From Streptomyces sp. ASQP_92 (GTDB lineage: Bacteria; Actinomycetota; Actinomycetes; Streptomycetales; Streptomycetaceae): a stretch of 64,000 nucleotides of DNA. Under the pieces are notes generated by a model. The model worked only from the letters and a program-made list of their open reading frames with translations. It had not been told where the DNA came from and did no database searches. This document shows, piece after piece, positions 58,343-64,000 of this stretch (positions within the stretch are counted from its first letter, which is position 1; each line of letters starts with the position of its first letter). The translations under genes were made by a program, and so were the position numbers. The stretch is taken from assembly GCF_025399895.1 (NCBI RefSeq), contig NZ_JAODUA010000018.1, positions 62,001-126,000 on the forward strand, written 5' to 3'.

Positions 58343-59623
58343 GTGACCCACACCCGGACGGTCCCGGCCCCCAGCGGCGCCGGCGCCGACCTCGCGGACC
58401 CGGCGTTCTGGAAGCTGCCGGCCGCTCAACGCCTGGCGCGCTTCACGGAGCTGAGGCACGAGCCGCGCCCGGTGTTCTTCACCGAACGCCGGGCCACCCC
58501 GCGCCGCCCCGAGCGGGGCTTCTACGCCCTGGTCCGGCACGCCGACGTCCTGAAGGCGAGCCGGCTGCCGCGGGTGTTCGCGAGCGCGCCGGGGGTCACC
58601 TCGCCCGAACCGGCGCGCTGGGTGCGGGCGCTGTTCGGTGACTCGATGGTCAACCTGGACGGCGCCGACCACGCGCGGCTGCGCCGCATCGTGCAGCAGG
58701 CCTTCACCCCGCGCCTGCTGGCCGCCACCGAGACGCACATCCGTGAACTCGCCGTGCGCATCGTGGACGACATGGTCGCCGAGCGGCCCGACGAGTTCGT
58801 CTCCTCGGTGGCCTCCCGGATGTCGTTCGAGGTCATCTGCGTGATGCTGGGCGTGCCGGACGCCGACCGGCGCCGCATCGCCCGCCAGATCGACCGGGCC
58901 TCCGAGCACGCCGGGGTACGGCGCGGTCTCGGCGCCCGCCTGATGAGCCCGGGCAAGGGGCTGCGGGCGCTGGCCCGGATGGAGCTGACGGTGGCGCGTC
59001 TCGGCCGCGAGCGGCGCCGCCACCCCACCGGAGACCTCATCTCGGCGCTGGTCTGCGCCGACCTGGAGGGCCAGTCACTGACGTACCGTCAACTCGGCTC
59101 ATTCTTCTCGCTGTTGCTCGTCGCGGGCGTCGAGACCACGCGCAACGCCATCGCTCACGCCCTGGCCCTCCTGACCCGCAACCCGGACCAACTGGCCCTG
59201 CTCACCGATGATTTCGACCGGTACGCCGACGGCGCCGTGGACGAGATCGTGCGCCACTCGACGCCCATCATCCAGTTCCGCCGCACCGTCACCACGCGCT
59301 ACACCTTGAGTGGCCACACCTTTCTGCCCGGCGACAAAGTGATGCTCCTGTACGCCTCCGCCAACCGTGACGCGTCGGTGTTCACCGACCCGGACGCCTT
59401 CGACATCACACGCGACCCCAACCCGCACCTCGGGTACGGGGGCGGCGGCCCGCACTACTGTCTCGGCGCCCATCTGGCCCGCCTGGAGATCAAGGCCGTC
59501 CTGCGCGAACTGCTCACCCGGCCGCTGGCCGTACGCGCCCTCGGCGAGCCCGAACTCGGCACGTCCAACTTCGACCACCGCGTCCGCAGGCAGTACTTCG
59601 CCTTCGATGCGACCAAGCCCTGA
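58343..59623 (+). CDS. Cytochrome P450
   Basis: The 426-residue protein has the P450 marks: I-helix FSLLLVAGVETTRNAIAHAL, ExxR EIVRHSTPIIQFRR, and the heme loop LGYGGGGPHYCLGAHLARLE with the Cys ligand. Its pattern (PHYCLGAHLAR) is closest to CYP124/CYP125/CYP142-like actinobacterial enzymes, some of which oxidise methyl-branched or steroid chains. It has no signal peptide and no adjacent ferredoxin. GTG 58343 is the likely start. The sequence CTGACGTACCGTCAA inside it (59087-59101) is probably coincidental with the island operator. Confidence 0.92.
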   Translation: MTHTRTVPAPSGAGADLADPAFWKLPAAQRLARFTELRHEPRPVFFTERRATPRRPERGFYALVRHADVLKASRLPRVFASAPGVTSPEPARWVRALFGDSMVNLDGADHARLRRIVQQAFTPRLLAATETHIRELAVRIVDDMVAERPDEFVSSVASRMSFEVICVMLGVPDADRRRIARQIDRASEHAGVRRGLGARLMSPGKGLRALARMELTVARLGRERRRHPTGDLISALVCADLEGQSLTYRQLGSFFSLLLVAGVETTRNAIAHALALLTRNPDQLALLTDDFDRYADGAVDEIVRHSTPIIQFRRTVTTRYTLSGHTFLPGDKVMLLYASANRDASVFTDPDAFDITRDPNPHLGYGGGGPHYCLGAHLARLEIKAVLRELLTRPLAVRALGEPELGTSNFDHRVRRQYFAFDATKP

Positions 59624-59669
59624 CACCCGGCGCGCGTACCCTCCCCGCGCGAGGGGCGTTGTACCGGGC

Positions 59670-59897
59670 ATGAACACACAGCGCCGCCTCCGGGCCGCCA
59701 CCGCCGCCGCCTCCCTCCTGCTCCTCGCCGCACCCGGTGTCGCGGCGGCCGACACGGGCTCGGGGCAGGGCAGCGTCACCGAGTACGGGCAGCCGAAGGT
59801 GCTCGGCGGGCAGGGCGAGATCGCCGAGACGCTCACCGCTGGTGTCGCCATGTTCGGTGGCGCCCTCCAGCCCGGCGGCGCGTCCGGGGCCCACTGA
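59670..59897 (+). CDS. Small secreted Gly-rich protein
   Basis: The 75-residue product has a signal peptide MNTQRRLRAATAAASLLLLAAPGVAA (cleavage near 26) and a short mature end ADTGSGQGSVTEYGQPKVLG and LTAGVAMFGGALQPGGASGAH. I recognise no domain. Its stop lies 8 bp before the GH26 ATG, so the genes are likely co-transcribed. Confidence 0.72.
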   Translation: MNTQRRLRAATAAASLLLLAAPGVAAADTGSGQGSVTEYGQPKVLGGQGEIAETLTAGVAMFGGALQPGGASGAH

Positions 59898-59905
59898 CGG
59901 TCGGG

Positions 59906-60910
59906 ATGCGCCGGGCGAGCGGGACCGGCACCGGACGCCGTCGGGCGGCGGACGCCGCGTCCTCGTGGAAGGCCGCGCTGTGCGCGCTCGTGCTGCTGGT
60001 CTCCGCGCTGGTCCAGCTGCCGGGCGACCGGCCGAGCGGTCCGATGCCGACCGGGGCCAGGACCGCGGCGGGCGTCTTCACCGGGTCCGGCGGGGACGGC
60101 GTCGTCAAGCTCGCCGCGGTCGAGAAGTGGCGCGGCCACGGGCAACTGCGCGCGGGGCACACGTATCTCCCGGGCGGCACCTGGAGCGGCATCGAGGGCC
60201 CGCCCCCGCTCCTCGCGCCCTGGGCCCGCTGGCGCCACGAGCGTACCGACCGGGTCTTCGTCCTCAACGTGCCGATGCTGGCCCGCAACGAGGACGGCCT
60301 GCCCGACGCCGAGGTGCGCGACCTGCTCGGACAGGGCGCGCGCGGCGCCTTCGACGGCCACTTCACCGCGCTGGCCGAGCGCCTGGTCGCCCTCGGGCTC
60401 GCCGACACCAACGTCGTCCTCGGGTGGGAGATGAACGGCGTCACCTATACGCACCGGTGCGCTCCCGACCCGGCCGCCTGGCGGGCGTACTGGCGGCGCG
60501 TGGTCACCGCGATGCGCTCGGTGGCGGGGCAGCACTTCCGCTTCGACTTCGCGCCGAACCGCGGGCGCGACGCCGTGCCGTGGACCGAGTGCTATCCCGG
60601 GGACGCCTTCGTCGACATCCTCGGCATGGACTCCTACGACCAGCCCGCCGGCATGTCCTTCCGGGAGCAGGTGGAGGAGCCGTACGGACTGCGCGCCCAG
60701 GTCGACTTCGCCGCCCGGCACGGCAAGCCGGTGTCCTACCCGGAGTGGGGGCTCTTCCGCAACGGGGACGACGCGCGGTACGTGCGCGGGATGACGGCCT
60801 GGTTCCGCCGCTACCGGCCCGTCTACCAGACCCTGACCGACTACTGCCCGCACGGCGTGTGGGAGTGCCCCGACCACCCCGAGGCGGCGCGCGCCTACCG
60901 GGCGCGGTGA
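59906..60910 (+). CDS. Secreted glycoside hydrolase family 26-type protein
   Basis: The 334-residue protein has an N-terminal hydrophobic anchor or signal (WKAALCALVLLVSALVQLPG, about 21-40). A catalytic domain follows in which VVLGWEMNGVTYTHRC carries the acid/base Glu, FDFAPNRGRDAVPWTECYPG continues it, and KPVSYPEWGLFRNGDD carries the nucleophile Glu. This pattern fits GH26, which includes beta-mannanases and 1,3/1,4-glucanases. It may act on cell-wall or plant polymer glycans; the substrate is not fixed. The 5' end follows the secreted Gly-rich gene by 8 bp. Confidence 0.85.
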   Translation: MRRASGTGTGRRRAADAASSWKAALCALVLLVSALVQLPGDRPSGPMPTGARTAAGVFTGSGGDGVVKLAAVEKWRGHGQLRAGHTYLPGGTWSGIEGPPPLLAPWARWRHERTDRVFVLNVPMLARNEDGLPDAEVRDLLGQGARGAFDGHFTALAERLVALGLADTNVVLGWEMNGVTYTHRCAPDPAAWRAYWRRVVTAMRSVAGQHFRFDFAPNRGRDAVPWTECYPGDAFVDILGMDSYDQPAGMSFREQVEEPYGLRAQVDFAARHGKPVSYPEWGLFRNGDDARYVRGMTAWFRRYRPVYQTLTDYCPHGVWECPDHPEAARAYRAR

Positions 60911-61071
60911 CCGGCGGGCCGCGCGCTGAGCCGTGCGGGGGCGGCCGGTGGGCCGGACGGGTGGTCCCTTCGATGGTGCTCGCGTGGCCCGGGGGCCCCC
61001 GCGAGGCGGATCCCAATTATGCGTATCAGCATCTGATCCCCCTCCGGTTTTCCTGTTGAAGGGTCGCAGGC

Positions 61072-61389
61072 ATGTACAAGCTCTCAGGTCCGGCGGCGCG
61101 GGCCGCCCTCGTCACGGGCCTGGTGTCCGCGCTGGGCACCGGGTACGCGGCGCACGCCGCCGGCCACCCCGGAGCGGCCCCGCCGCCCGCCTCCGCGCCG
61201 CACGCGGCCCCGCACGCGCCGGGCGGGGCCGCGGTGCGCCCCGGCACGGCACGGCCGACCCTGGCCGACACCGGTGCCGACGCCAACGCCACGCTGCTCG
61301 GCGCCCTGAGCGCGGGCGCGGTCGTCACGGGGGCGGCGGCGGTCGCCCTGTCCCGGCGCTCCTCACGCGGGAGGTACGGCGAGGAGTGA
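61072..61389 (+). CDS. LAXTG-type sortase-anchored small surface protein
   Basis: The 105-residue product has a signal peptide (RAALVTGLVSALGTGYAAHA), a Pro/Ala/His-rich stretch and an LADTG motif near residue 65. A hydrophobic segment (NATLLGALSAGAVVTGAAAVAL) and a basic tail (SRRSSRGRYGEE) follow. This is the class E sortase pattern used in Streptomyces for long chaplins (LAETG or LAxTG). The spacer between signal and motif is only about 35 residues, much shorter than a long chaplin. ATG 61072 follows GAAGGG. Confidence 0.8.
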   Translation: MYKLSGPAARAALVTGLVSALGTGYAAHAAGHPGAAPPPASAPHAAPHAPGGAAVRPGTARPTLADTGADANATLLGALSAGAVVTGAAAVALSRRSSRGRYGEE

Positions 61390-61459
61390 CGCACTCGGCG
61401 TGGCGCGGGCGGCCCGGTCCCGGTTCGCTCAGGGAGGAACCGATTTGCTCCTTGGTGTC

Positions 61460-61487
61460 CGTTACCTATGGCCGATCGACACGTTGA
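61460..61487 (+). promoter_or_regulatory. Sigma-BldN-type promoter CGTTAC-N16-CGTTGA
   Basis: CGTTAC (61460-61465) and CGTTGA (61482-61487) are separated by exactly 16 bases and match the sigma-BldN consensus CGTAAC-N16-CGTTGA except for one base. The site lies 55 bp upstream of the chaplin ATG. Chaplin and rodlin genes are known sigma-BldN targets in Streptomyces. Confidence 0.8.
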
Positions 61488-61541
61488 AGTGACATGACGA
61501 CTGCGTGTCTGCGGTCGCGTGTCCAATCAAGGAGAACTTTG

Positions 61542-61817
61542 ATGTCTCGTATCGCGAAGACGGCCGCCGTCGTCGCCGGAGCGGGCGCCATGGCACTGGC
61601 CGGTGCGGGTATGGCCGCTGCCGACGCCGGCGCCGAGGCCGTCGCGTCCAACTCCCCCGGCGTCCTCTCGGGGAACCTGCTGCAGGTGCCGGTGCACATC
61701 CCGGTCAACCTCTGCGGCAACACCGTTGACGTCATCGGCCTGCTGAACCCGGTGTTCGGCAACACCTGCGTCAACGACTCCCACCTCCTCCACCACCACG
61801 GTGGCTACGGGGGCTGA
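61542..61817 (+). CDS. Chaplin (short form)
   Basis: The 91-residue protein has a signal peptide (MSRIAKTAAVVAGAGAMALAG, cleavage near AAA|DAGAEA) and one chaplin domain with NSPGVLSGNLLQVPVHIPVNLCGNTVDVIGLLNPVFGNTC in part. The hallmark is LQVPVHIPVNLCGNTVDVIG and two Cys. The end HLLHHHGGYGG is a His/Gly tail not seen in all chaplins. Short chaplins self-assemble into the amyloid surface layer of aerial hyphae and spores. A very good ribosome site (AAGGAG) precedes ATG 61542, under the sigma-BldN-type promoter. Confidence 0.95.
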   Translation: MSRIAKTAAVVAGAGAMALAGAGMAAADAGAEAVASNSPGVLSGNLLQVPVHIPVNLCGNTVDVIGLLNPVFGNTCVNDSHLLHHHGGYGG

Positions 61818-61828
61818 CGCCTTCCTGT

Positions 61829-61863
61829 CCCGGCCGGACGGTCCTCGTGACCGCCCGGCCGGG
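61829..61863 (+). terminator. Chaplin terminator hairpin
   Basis: CCCGGCCGG and CGGTC at 61829-61843 pair with GACCG and CCGGCCGGG at 61849-61863, giving a 15-position stem with one mismatch and a five-base loop. A CCTTTGATCC tail follows. It stands between the chaplin and the convergent tyrosinase gene and can end both. Confidence 0.85.
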
Positions 61864-61925
61864 CCTTTGATCCCATCGGTACCTGCGGCCTCCCGGACTT
61901 CTCCCCCCGGGAGGCCGTCGCCGTG

Positions 61926-62795
61926 TCAGGCGTACCGGTAGATCCGGCTGTGGTCCAGGAGCGCCGCCGGCGCCACGTTCCACGGCGGCATCGGATCGTG
62001 TAGCGCCGCCACCCGGCCGTGCTGGAGGTCGCCCAGCGGTGGCGGCACGTCGGGCAGATACCGCTTGGACTTTGGGTGGGCGGCCTGCCAGCGCGACCAC
62101 AGGCTGTCGACGAAGGCGTGGTGCAGCCAGAACACGGGATCGTTGACGGCGGCGCCGCCGAGCATGATCCCGCCGATCCAGCGGTGCACCTGGTTGTGCG
62201 TACGGAAGCGGGCGTTGCCCGACGCCGTGGTCCAGCCCTCCATCTTGTTGCGGAACCCGGTCCCGCTCATCGAGTTCCAGGGCGAGACGTCGTACACCGG
62301 GTCGGCGAGCGCGTGGGCGACATCGGCGGCGGCGGGCAGTTTGATCGGGTCCTTGGGGCGGCCCAGGTCCCGCGTCAGGAAGCGTTCATCGGTGACGTTG
62401 GCCGTGATGTCCCAGTTGCCGTGGGCGTGCGCGAAGGGGCCGGTCATGACCTGGAGATCACCCCGGCGTCCGTTGCCGCCCATGAAGTCGTCGCCCCACA
62501 GCGACGAGGCGGGCGAGTTGTCGCGCGTCCAGTCCCAATAGGGCACGGTGACACGCGGGTTGACCTTCTGCAGCGCCCGCTCGAACTCCAGCAGGAACTG
62601 GCGGTGCCAGGGCAGGAAGGACGGCGCCATGTGCGCCACGCGCAGCCCGCGGTCGCCGTCGGACACGTAGAAGTCGATGTGGGTGCGCACGAACGTGTCG
62701 TATGCGCCACGCCGTTTGAGTTCGAGCACGGCGTTGACGAACGCCTTGCGCTCGGCGCTCGTCAGGTTCCGCTGGTTCTTACGCGTGTACACCAC
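61926..62795 (-). CDS. melC2: Tyrosinase (type 3 copper monophenol oxidase)
   Basis: The 289-residue protein is a bacterial tyrosinase. Copper A residues are in FVRTHIDFYVSD, VAHMAPSFLPWHRQFLLEFE, and copper B in FRTHNQVHRWIGGIMLGG and DPVFWLHHAFVDSLWSRW. It oxidises tyrosine to dopaquinone, leading to melanin, and needs MelC1 for copper loading and export. GTG 62795 is chosen because GGGGGAG lies six bases before; the start overlaps the cofactor stop by 17 bp. The product has no signal peptide of its own, as expected. Confidence 0.95.
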   Translation of the reverse strand: MVYTRKNQRNLTSAERKAFVNAVLELKRRGAYDTFVRTHIDFYVSDGDRGLRVAHMAPSFLPWHRQFLLEFERALQKVNPRVTVPYWDWTRDNSPASSLWGDDFMGGNGRRGDLQVMTGPFAHAHGNWDITANVTDERFLTRDLGRPKDPIKLPAAADVAHALADPVYDVSPWNSMSGTGFRNKMEGWTTASGNARFRTHNQVHRWIGGIMLGGAAVNDPVFWLHHAFVDSLWSRWQAAHPKSKRYLPDVPPPLGDLQHGRVAALHDPMPPWNVAPAALLDHSRIYRYA

Positions 62796-63306
62796 GGACG
62801 GCTCCCCCTTCGTGGCCCGCGTGCACGGGCACGGCGGCCAGCCGGGCGCGGCCCAGCTCGGCCGCGGCGGCGCGGGCGGCCTCGCGGGCGGTGGCATAGG
62901 ACTCGTAGTGGTCGACGGAGCTCAGATAGGTGCCGTCGGCGCGGCGCATCAGCATCAGCTGACGGTCGTCCACGAATACGGCGACCTCCGCCCCGTCCGC
63001 GTGGAGGGGGCGGCCCTGGATGCGGTGCCCCGCGTGCATCTCGTCGAAGAGCATCCCCTCGGGAACACGCGGGGTGGACCCGGGACCCGTGGTACCGGCC
63101 GGCGCGGCGGAGGGGATGCGGGAGAGCGCGGCGCCGGTGAAGGCGACGGCCGCCGAGGCGAACAGGGCGCGCAGCAGGCCGCGCCGGGCGATGCGCCAGG
63201 CGGTACGGGGCGGGGGCGCGCCGGGCCCGGTGGGCTCGGGGGCGCGGCCCCGGGGGCGGGGGCGGCCGGTCCGGCGTGCGCGCCAGAAGTGTGTCGCGTC
63301 GTTCAT
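62779..63306 (-). CDS. melC1: Tyrosinase cofactor (copper chaperone)
   Basis: The 175-residue protein has a twin-arginine signal (ARRGLLRALFASAAVAFTG near 40-60) and the MelC1 domain with FDEMHAGHRIQGRP, the conserved copper-binding His, and VFVDDRQLMLMRRADGTYLSSVDHYESYAT. It escorts tyrosinase through the Tat pathway and inserts copper. The N-terminus is longer than usual, with a basic Pro/Arg-rich region. GGGAG precedes ATG 63306. It overlaps melC2 as in other Streptomyces mel operons. Confidence 0.93.
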   Translation of the reverse strand: MNDATHFWRARRTGRPRPRGRAPEPTGPGAPPPRTAWRIARRGLLRALFASAAVAFTGAALSRIPSAAPAGTTGPGSTPRVPEGMLFDEMHAGHRIQGRPLHADGAEVAVFVDDRQLMLMRRADGTYLSSVDHYESYATAREAARAAAAELGRARLAAVPVHAGHEGGAVRGVHA

Positions 63307-63643
63307 GGGCGTCTCCCTCGTGCTCGCTCGCGCGGACGAGTCCGGCACATGCGTGGGCCCCGCAAACCGTCCTGGTTCCGGGGCCCGTCCGAGCGTCCGC
63401 TCTCCTTGACCGATGCCGGGTTCAACGAGGTGCCCCGGCGCAGGAAACGGCCGCCGTACGCTCGTCGGCGCCGCCGACGCTCCCCGGGCCGGTACTGGTT
63501 GCACGGCCCGGGGAGGCTTCAACCATGCGACTGGTCGGTGGGGTCAACGCCCGCGGCGGGCGGGCGTGTCGGTGGCCGGAGGTGTTTCACGCGGTTGGCC
63601 CAGCGGGCCCGCAGGGAGAGTACGGTCCGGCCGGCGGCGGCCC
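63307..63643. other. Intergenic region upstream of melC1 with two inverted repeats
   Basis: This holds the melC promoter (minus strand) and the 3' end of the VKOR gene. GGGCCCCG at 63355-63362 pairs with 63379-63386 in the expected melC leader. CTCCCCGGGCCG at 63480-63491 pairs perfectly with 63504-63515, a 12-bp terminator-like stem, probably ending the VKOR transcript 129 bp past its stop. I see no gene here. Confidence 0.55.
63480..63515. terminator. Perfect 12-bp hairpin downstream of the VKOR gene
   Basis: CTCCCCGGGCCG (63480-63491) pairs exactly with CGGCCCGGGGAG (63504-63515) around a 12-base loop. Position and strength fit a rho-independent-type terminator between the VKOR-family gene and the mel operon. 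Confidence 0.8.
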
Positions 63644-64000
63644 TCACCCCGTCCAGAAGTCCCACCAGCGGGTCAGGATCAGCATCGCGACGACCCCGAT
63701 GTGCAGGACCGGCACCGCCCAGCCGAACTCGGCGGCCAGGCCTCGCGCCCAACCCGGCGCGGGCAGCGCCCCCTTGATCACGTTGAGCTGGGTGACCCGC
63801 CAGAACAGCACGATGGTGGCGACCCACGCCAGACAGCACCACAGGCACAGCGCGCCGATGCGGTACAGCGACTCGAACTGGAGCCAGCTGACGAAGACGA
63901 CGCCGGAGGCCGCCCCCGCGTTCAGCGCCAGCCAGTACCAGCGCCCGAACCGGCCGCCCCCGAGCAGGCTCACCCCCACGCAGCACACGATCCCGTACGC
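63644..64000 (-). CDS. Vitamin K epoxide reductase family protein (partial, 5' end outside window)
   Basis: The visible 118 residues are the C-terminal part of a VKOR-family membrane protein. YWLALNAGAASGVVFVSWLQFESL is followed by IGALCLWCCLAWVATIVLFW, whose CLWC is the thioredoxin-like redox CXXC, and a last hydrophobic helix VPVLHIGVVAMLILTRWWDFW. Bacterial VKOR proteins reoxidise disulfide-forming proteins using quinones. The start lies beyond 64000, so the length and N-terminal Cys pair cannot be checked. Confidence 0.88.
   Translation of the reverse strand, partial: AYGIVCCVGVSLLGGGRFGRWYWLALNAGAASGVVFVSWLQFESLYRIGALCLWCCLAWVATIVLFWRVTQLNVIKGALPAPGWARGLAAEFGWAVPVLHIGVVAMLILTRWWDFWTG

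Noticed and set aside
59087..59101. CTGACGTACCGTCAA in the P450 gene as another island operator
   Set aside because: It is inside coding DNA (codons for L-T-Y-R-Q), one half-site is imperfect, and no promoter lies there.

Overview
The window is very GC-rich actinobacterial DNA and almost certainly comes from a Streptomyces chromosome. It carries a chaplin with a sigma-BldN-like promoter, a melC1-melC2 tyrosinase operon, a DmdR1-type iron repressor next to a NagS-type SIS protein, a PQQ-repeat Ser/Thr kinase, GTG starts, many 4-bp stop/start overlaps, and the short G-rich intergenic repeats typical of the genus. I see no rRNA, tRNA, insertion sequence, prophage or CRISPR array.

Region 1 (1-5.1 kb) holds a PrmC-like methyltransferase, a kinase/beta-propeller protein and a two-domain VOC protein, with two short-period tandem repeats. 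Region 2 (5.1-33.2 kb) is a dispersed acyl-CoA catabolic island. It contains a TetR regulator, four acyl-CoA dehydrogenase subunits (two of each of two types), a thiolase-like protein and a DUF35 OB-fold protein, an ADP-forming and an AMP-forming acyl-CoA ligase, an enoyl-CoA hydratase-like protein, an SDR, a Zn alcohol dehydrogenase, a metal-dependent hydrolase of the cyclase family, an amidohydrolase, a flavin reductase, a flavin monooxygenase and a deazaflavin-dependent reductase. Eight copies of a palindrome CTGAC-N5-GTCAG sit in front of most of these units and tie them into one probable TetR-type regulon. Interleaved genes (a PNPOx-family protein, a GNAT, two MFS transporters, a GlxA-like regulator, a lipoprotein, an RsbW-like ATPase) lack the site.

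Region 3 (33.2-47 kb) is more housekeeping-like. It has a PI-PLC-like enzyme, a signalling group (EF-hand protein, STAS protein, sigma factor, anti-sigma factor fused to a maleylpyruvate-isomerase-type domain), purU, a solute-binding lipoprotein, a proline-rich membrane protein with repeated ATQ motifs, an HTH-TPR regulator, a Prim-Pol-like protein and an ABC exporter. Region 4 (47-55.5 kb) has an alpha/beta hydrolase, dmdR1 with a long antisense frame, nagS, a PAS sensor, a VOC protein, pdxH and a citrate synthase. It also has a promoter feeding a 12-codon ORF. Region 5 (55.5-64 kb) is a cell-surface island. It holds seven small or mid-sized secreted proteins (including the chaplin and a LADTG-anchored protein), a larger secreted protein, a P450, a GH26 enzyme and tyrosinase, and ends in a truncated VKOR-family gene.

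Five large intergenic gaps are filled by the same composite repeat (hairpin units A, one unit B, then units C), usually starting at a gene 3' end. Coordinates and starts were worked out by eye. Family calls rest on motifs, not database searches.
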